Source: Balanoglossus misakiensis (Eukaryota; Hemichordata). From it: a DNA stretch of 64,000 nt. A program made the position numbers and the translations under genes. Below are positions 59,052 through 64,000 of this stretch, in pieces. Within the stretch, counting starts at the first letter, position 1, and each line of letters begins with the position of its first letter. Location of the stretch: NCBI GenBank assembly GCA_040954595.2, contig CM082578.2, positions 620,001-684,000 on the forward strand. Reading direction: 5' to 3'. The notes beneath the pieces are model-generated. The model was not told the DNA's origin. It ran no database searches and saw only the letters and a list, made by a program, of their open reading frames with translations.

Positions 59052-61841
59052 ATGGATTCTATTAACATTGCCAGTTACAACTTAAGAGGTTTAAACTCCT
59101 CCCGTGGTTCTCTTGACGTTTTGCTTAATTCTTGTGATATTATCTTGGTTCATATTATCTTGGTTCAAGAGCATTGGCTTGATAAGGAAAAATTATCTGT
59201 TCTCGGTGCTTTGCATAATGAGTTTACCTCAACATGTGTGAGTGCCATTGACAGTTCACATGGTGTTCTCACCGGCTGACCCTACGGGGGTGTTGGTATT
59301 CTTTGGCGTAAAAATCTTAGTGGTATCTCTCCTATCCTATTTGATGGAGAAAGCCGTGTTGTAGGTATTCGTATTAAAATGTCAGATAAGCCAGATGTTG
59401 TAATTTTCAATGTGTATCTGCCAACTGCAAACTCTGATTGTGATGAATATCAGCGGATCTTAGGCTTGTTACAAGTTACAATCAATGATTTAGATACTTG
59501 CTGTTGTCTTATTTCTGGCGATTTTAATGCAGACCCAACGAGAAATCAACATGAGTTCACCCTTTTAGATAATTTTGTGAAAGATAATAAGTTCGTCTTT
59601 TCAGACATTGAACGCCTGCCCCCTGAAACGTTTACATATTTAAGTGATTCGTGTTCAGCCAGAAGTTGGCTTGATCACATTATATGCTCATCATCGTCTG
59701 ATACTATAGTTGATTCTGTTAAGGTAAACTATGATTTCATTTCATCTGATCACTTCCCTGTAATGTTCACTTTGAAGACTCATTTGCTACCAAGGATTAG
59801 TATTTCGTCACCAGCTGAAATACATAGTCCTAGTTGGAACAAAGCGTTCTCTTGTCAACTTGAAAACTATAAAGTGTATTGTGATAGACTTTTATCTGAA
59901 GTTTATATTCCTGTTGAAGCACTAGCATGTACTGATCCAGACTGCTGTATACATTCAGAGTCGATTGACACTTTTTACAATGATATTATTTCTGTACTTT
60001 TAACCGCAGCGGATAGGACTCTTCCTAAAATTACACACTCAAATAAGCATGCAATTCCTGGTTGGAATGCTCTAGTCAAAGATTATTATGACAAAGCTCG
60101 CACTGATTTTTTAATCTGGAAGGATAATGGCTCCCCTAAATTTGGTCCCTTCTTTGAACTTATGCGCAGGTCCAGAGCTCAATTTAAAAGGCAGTTAGCA
60201 AATTGTAAGAAGGCAGAAAAAGAAATGCGCGCAAATGCCCTGGCTGTAAAATTAAAGAAAGACTCCAAGGCGTACTGGAAAGATGTCAGTAAACGGAAAG
60301 GTAGATCAATATCTCCATCATCTATTGATGGTCATTCGGGTGATGTTGAAGTGGTTAATATGTGGAAAGACCATTACGAGAATATTTTGACAAAAACTGG
60401 AAAAGAGTCCGCACCTGATTTTATGAACATTGAGTACTGTGATGACATGATTGTACACCATGAAGAAATTTGTGAATTAATTAAGAACCTTAAGACAGGT
60501 GCATCGTCGGGTATCGACATGGTGTCACCTGAGCACTTGAAGTATGCGCCATACAGAGTCAGTGTTCTACTTTCCCTCTGTTTCACGGCTATGTTAATTC
60601 ATGGCATTGTTCCCAAACAATTGATGACTACGGTTTTGGTTCCCATTCCAAAAAACCCAGGTGGTGACATTTGTGACAAATCGAAGTACCGTCCTGTTGC
60701 TGTTGCAACAACGATATCTAAACTGTTAGAGAGAGTTTGGTTAAATCGCTGCATGGATTGTCTAACGACTAGCGAGCACCAGTTTGGATTTAAACCAGGC
60801 CATGGTACCGATATGTCAATTTTTGTTCTTAAAGAAATTTTGAATTATTACAAGCGTTGTAACACTCCTGTTTTTGTCACTTTTATGGATGCATCCAAAG
60901 CTTTTGATTATGTTCGTCACGATATTCTCTTTGTAAAATTTTTGGCGAGGGGTGTCAATCCTTATCTCATTAAGATTTTGTCATACATGTATAGGCACCA
61001 AGATTTTGTGGTGAGATGGAATGGGTTGTTATCTAAACCTTTTCACTCAAAGAATGGGGTTAAACAGGGGGGAATTACGTCACCTATATTTTTCACAGTC
61101 TACTTGGATGATATCAGCAAAAATCTTTCCGCTCTTCCGTATGGCTGCCTTGTAGGGGACTATAAGGTTAATCATTTAATTTACGCCGATGATTTGGTTA
61201 TTATATCTACTGGAGCCTATGGCCAGCAGATGCTTGTTGATACTTGTGGTCATTATGGCAGCATTAACTCAATTTTCTTCAATGAGAAAAAAACAGTCTG
61301 TATGTTAATTCAGCCAAGTATGCGTAGGCTCAGACACGTTCCAATTTATCTGAACGGCCGAATGCTGAATTATGTCAATGTTTATAAATATCTTGGTCAC
61401 CTTATCACTTGTGACCTTAGGGATAATGAGGACATTCTAGCTCAAACGCGACAATTTTATGTTCGCGGTAATGCGATTATTCGTGATTTTAAATTTGCGT
61501 CTATCTCTGTTAAATGTCATTTGTTTTCTGTATTTTGTGATATCCCGTATTGCTCTTACTTATGGAATGCTTTTTCTGTGTGTATTTTTAATGCAGTTAG
61601 GAGAGCTTACTCCCAGGTTTTCCGTAAATTGTCTGGATTTAAACATTCTTTTATTCAGAGCAACAGTGCGATGTTTGTTAATCTTTCCATTTTAACTTTT
61701 GATGAAATACTCCGGAAAAAATCATTCAGCTTTTTAAGCAGACTCCACCTCTCAAGTAATCCACTTGTAGCCAGTGTTTTATCACTATCAGACTTCTCAA
61801 ATAGTGGACTTTGGAAGGTTTGGAGTATACGATTGTTTTGA
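59052..61841 (+). pseudogene. LINE ORF2: APE endonuclease and reverse transcriptase, one in-frame stop
   Basis: ATG at 59052; the frame runs 930 codons to TGA at 61839-61841, broken by a TGA at 59277-59279 and continuing in the same frame. Endonuclease motifs: ASYNLRGLN (Asn10), LVQEHWL (Glu40), YGGVGILW just after the stop, SGDFNA (59514-59531), SWLDHI and SSDHFPVMF (Asp-His at 59748-59753). Reverse transcriptase motifs: FMDASKAFDYV (catalytic Asp at 60888), GVKQGGITSP (61056-61085) and YADD (61182-61193). A C-terminal tail with VYKYLGH follows. The protein nicks the target and primes cDNA synthesis there. All catalytic motifs are intact. The internal TGA follows GGC and precedes CCC; a C-to-T change at a CpG would explain it. 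A 15-bp duplication adds five residues next to Glu40. An ATG at 59379 could start only a version lacking the N-terminal endonuclease. Confidence 0.93.
59137..59166 (+). repeat. 15-bp tandem duplication in ORF2 endonuclease
   Basis: ATATTATCTTGGTTC occurs twice back to back. In protein this makes IILVHIILVQ, a five-residue insertion just before the catalytic glutamate. The frame is kept. Confidence 0.95.
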
Positions 61842-61918
61842 TGTTTTTATGGTATTTTGTTTTGCTATGGATTATTTTATAATCTGAAATAAAGATGAAA
61901 TAATAATAATAATAATAA
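61842..61918 (+). repeat. LINE 3' UTR and (TAA)6 tail
   Basis: A short AT-rich 3' UTR with AATAAA at 61888-61893 is followed by six TAA units (61901-61918). The last AA also belongs to the resumed satellite (AAGCGG), so tail and target are fused through microhomology. Confidence 0.9.
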
Positions 61919-64000
61919 GCGGTCTTACCCGTCATTGCCACAAACAGTCTCAGGAAGTAAGCTTTCAGCCTACCAATGTAGCTATTGTATTTTCCACTTT
62001 TTTGTAAGTGAAGCCTGACTGTCGTCGGTCTTAGGTCACCACTTCATAAGAGGTCTTACCCGTCATTGGCACAAACAGTCTCAGGAAGTAAGCTTTCAGC
62101 CTACCAATGTAGCTATTGTATTTTCCACTTTTTGTAAGTGAAGCCTGACTGTCGCCTGTCTTAGGTCACCACTTCATAAGAGGTCTTACCCGTCATTGGC
62201 ACAAACAGTCTCAGGAAGTAAGCTTTCAGCCTACCAATGTAGCTATTATATTTTCCACTTTTTGTAAGTGAAGCCTGACTGTCGCCTGTCTTAGGTCACC
62301 ACTTCATAAGAGGTATTACCCGTCATTGGCACAAACAGTCTCAGGAAGTAAGCTTTCAGCCTACCAATGTAGCTATTGTATTTTCCACTTTTTGTAAGTG
62401 AAGCCTGACTGTCGCCTGTCTTAGGTCACCACTTCATGAGCGGTCTTACCCGTCATTGGCAGAAACAGTCTCAGGAAGTAAGCTTTCAGCCTACCAATGT
62501 AGCTATTATATTTTCCACTTTTTGTAAGTGAAGCCTGACTGTCGCCTGTCTTAGGTCACCACTTCATAAGAGGTCTTACCCGTCATTGGCACAAACAGTC
62601 TCAGGAAGTAAGCTTTCAGCCTACCAATGTAGCTATTGTATTTTCCACTTTTTGTAAGTGAAGCCTGACTGTCGCCTGTATTAGGTCACCACTTCATAAG
62701 CGTTCTTACCCGTCATTGGCACAAACAGTCTCAGGAAGTAAGCTTTCAGACTACCAATGTAGCTATTGTATTTTCCACTTTTTGTAAGTGAAGCCTGACT
62801 GTCGCCTGTCTTAGGTCACCACTTCATAAGCGGTCTTACCCGGCATTGGCACAAACAGTCTCCGGAAGTAAGCTTTCAGCCTACCAATGTAGCTATTATA
62901 TTTTCCACTTTTTGTAAGTGAAGCCTGACTGTCGCCTGTCTTAGGTCACCACTTCATTAGCAGTCATACCCGTCATTGGCACAAACAGTCTCAGGAAGTA
63001 AGCTTCCAGCCTACCAATGTAGCTATTATATTTTCCACTTTTTGTAAGTGAAGCCTGACTGTCGCCTGTCTTAGGTCACCACTTCATAAACGGTCTTACC
63101 CGTCATTTGCACAAACAGTCTCAGGAAGTAAGCTTTCAGCCTACCAATGTAGCTATTATATTTTCCACTTTTTGTAAGTGAAGCCTGACTGCCGCCTGTC
63201 TTAGGTCACCACTTAATAAGCGGTCTTACCCGTTATTGGCACAAACAGTCTCAGGAAGTAAGCTTTCAGCCTACCAATGTAGCTATTATATTTTCCACTT
63301 TTTGTAAGTGAAGCCTGGCTGTCGCCTGTCTTAGGTCACCACTTCATAAGCGGTCTTATCCGTCATTGGCACAAACAGTCTCGGGAAGTAAGCTTTCAGC
63401 CTACCAATGTAGCTATTATATTTTCCACTTTTTGTAAGTGAAGCCTGACTGTCGCCTGTCTTAGGTCACCACTTCATAAGCGGTCCTACCCGTCATTGGC
63501 ACAAACAGTCTCAGGAAGTAAGCTTTCAGCCTACCAATGTAGCTATTATATTTTCCACTTTTTGTAAGTGAAGCCTGGCTGTCGCCTGTCTTAGGTCACC
63601 ACTTCATAAGCGGTCTTATCCGTTATTGGCACAAACAGTCTCGGGAAGTAAGCTTTCAGCCTACCAATGTAGCTATTATATTTTCCACTTTTTGTAAGTG
63701 AAGCCTGACTGTCGCCTGTCTTAGGTCACCACTTTATAAACGGTCTTACCCGTCATTTGCACAAACAGTCTCAGGAAGTAAGCTTTCAGCCTACCAATGT
63801 AGCTATTATATTTTCCACTTTTTGTAAGTGAAGCCTGACTGTCGCCTGTCTTAGGTCACCACTTCATAAACGGTCTTACCCGTCATTGGCACAAACAGTC
63901 TCAGGAAGTAAGCTTTCAGCCTACCAATGTAGCTATTATATTTTCCACTTTTTGTAAGTGAGGCCTGAGTGTCGCCTGTCTTAGGTCACCACTTCATAAG
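61917..64000 (+). repeat. 130-bp satellite array, segment D
   Basis: About 16 monomers resuming at monomer position 83 exactly where segment C stopped; the first has an extra T (131 bp). This segment holds more private changes than the rest: CATTGCCAC, GTCGTCGGTC, CATTAGCAGTCATACC, CATTTGCAC, CTTAATAAG, CGGCATTGG. A local two-monomer repeat (260 bp) is marked by CCTGGCTG with CTTATCCG and CTCGGG at about 63314 and 63574. The array continues past the window end. Confidence 0.97.

Larger units (their letters stand above)
58731..61918 (+). mobile_element. 5'-truncated APE-type non-LTR retrotransposon (LINE)
   Basis: The order is ORF1 3' end, 10-bp gap, ORF2 with endonuclease and reverse transcriptase, short 3' UTR with AATAAA (61888-61893), and a (TAA)6 tail. 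The 5' end is lost inside ORF1. The element sits between CACTTCAT and AAGCGG of a single monomer with no satellite bases missing; the possible target duplication is at most AT. APE endonuclease, RT and a TAA tail fit the I/Jockey/CR1 broad group, and a TAA tail is classic for the I clade, but I cannot assign the clade by eye. There is no RNase H or zinc knuckle after RT. The copy is dead as read, because of one stop codon and the truncation. Confidence 0.95.

Noticed and set aside
61459-61941. Short frames at 61459-61695 (+) and 61726-61941 (-)
   Set aside because: Out-of-frame and antisense shadows of ORF2 and its AT-rich 3' end.

Overview
The window is eukaryotic, non-genic DNA, most likely from an invertebrate animal. 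About 53.7 kb of the 64 kb is one head-to-tail satellite with a 130-bp monomer, roughly 413 copies, all on the same strand. The array runs off both ends of the window. 130 is not a multiple of 3 and the monomers carry stops, so the array is non-coding. An animal host is suggested by the APE-endonuclease LINE with a gag-like ORF1, by a probable BEN-domain exon and by AT-rich unique DNA full of degenerate repeats. I cannot name the species; a lancelet, mollusc or other marine invertebrate would fit.

Layout: 1-9114 satellite; 9115-15741 a 6,627-bp DNA transposon with perfect 21-bp terminal inverted repeats and a TA target duplication; 15742-41264 satellite; 41265-41745 a 481-bp foreign segment ending in 69-bp tandem repeats; 41746-58730 satellite; 58731-61918 a 5'-truncated non-LTR retrotransposon with a (TAA)6 tail; 61919-64000 satellite.

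The satellite is a mosaic of higher-order repeats (HORs). Diagnostic base changes recur at fixed spacings: 1,430 bp (11 monomers) near 0.9-4.3 kb; 3,510 bp (27) from 4.6 to 18.2 kb once the transposon is removed; 2,210 and 1,560 bp (17 and 12) at 16-22 kb; 520 bp (4) near 25.7-26.9 kb; 3,112 bp (24, including four 128-bp monomers) at 34.9-43.9 kb; and 3,640 bp (28) at 47.6-55.5 kb. These registers serve as internal controls. They give an empty-site copy for the DNA transposon (around 5,604). They also show that the 481-bp segment replaced 683 bp of satellite rather than simply inserting.

No complete functional gene is visible. Coding traces are an ORF1 remnant and an ORF2 (endonuclease plus reverse transcriptase, one in-frame stop and a 15-bp duplication) in the LINE, and a probable BEN-domain exon inside the DNA transposon. 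That transposon has no recognisable transposase. The most informative observations are the insertion junctions: two unrelated insertions begin after the same base of the 130-bp monomer, beside its most variable stretch.
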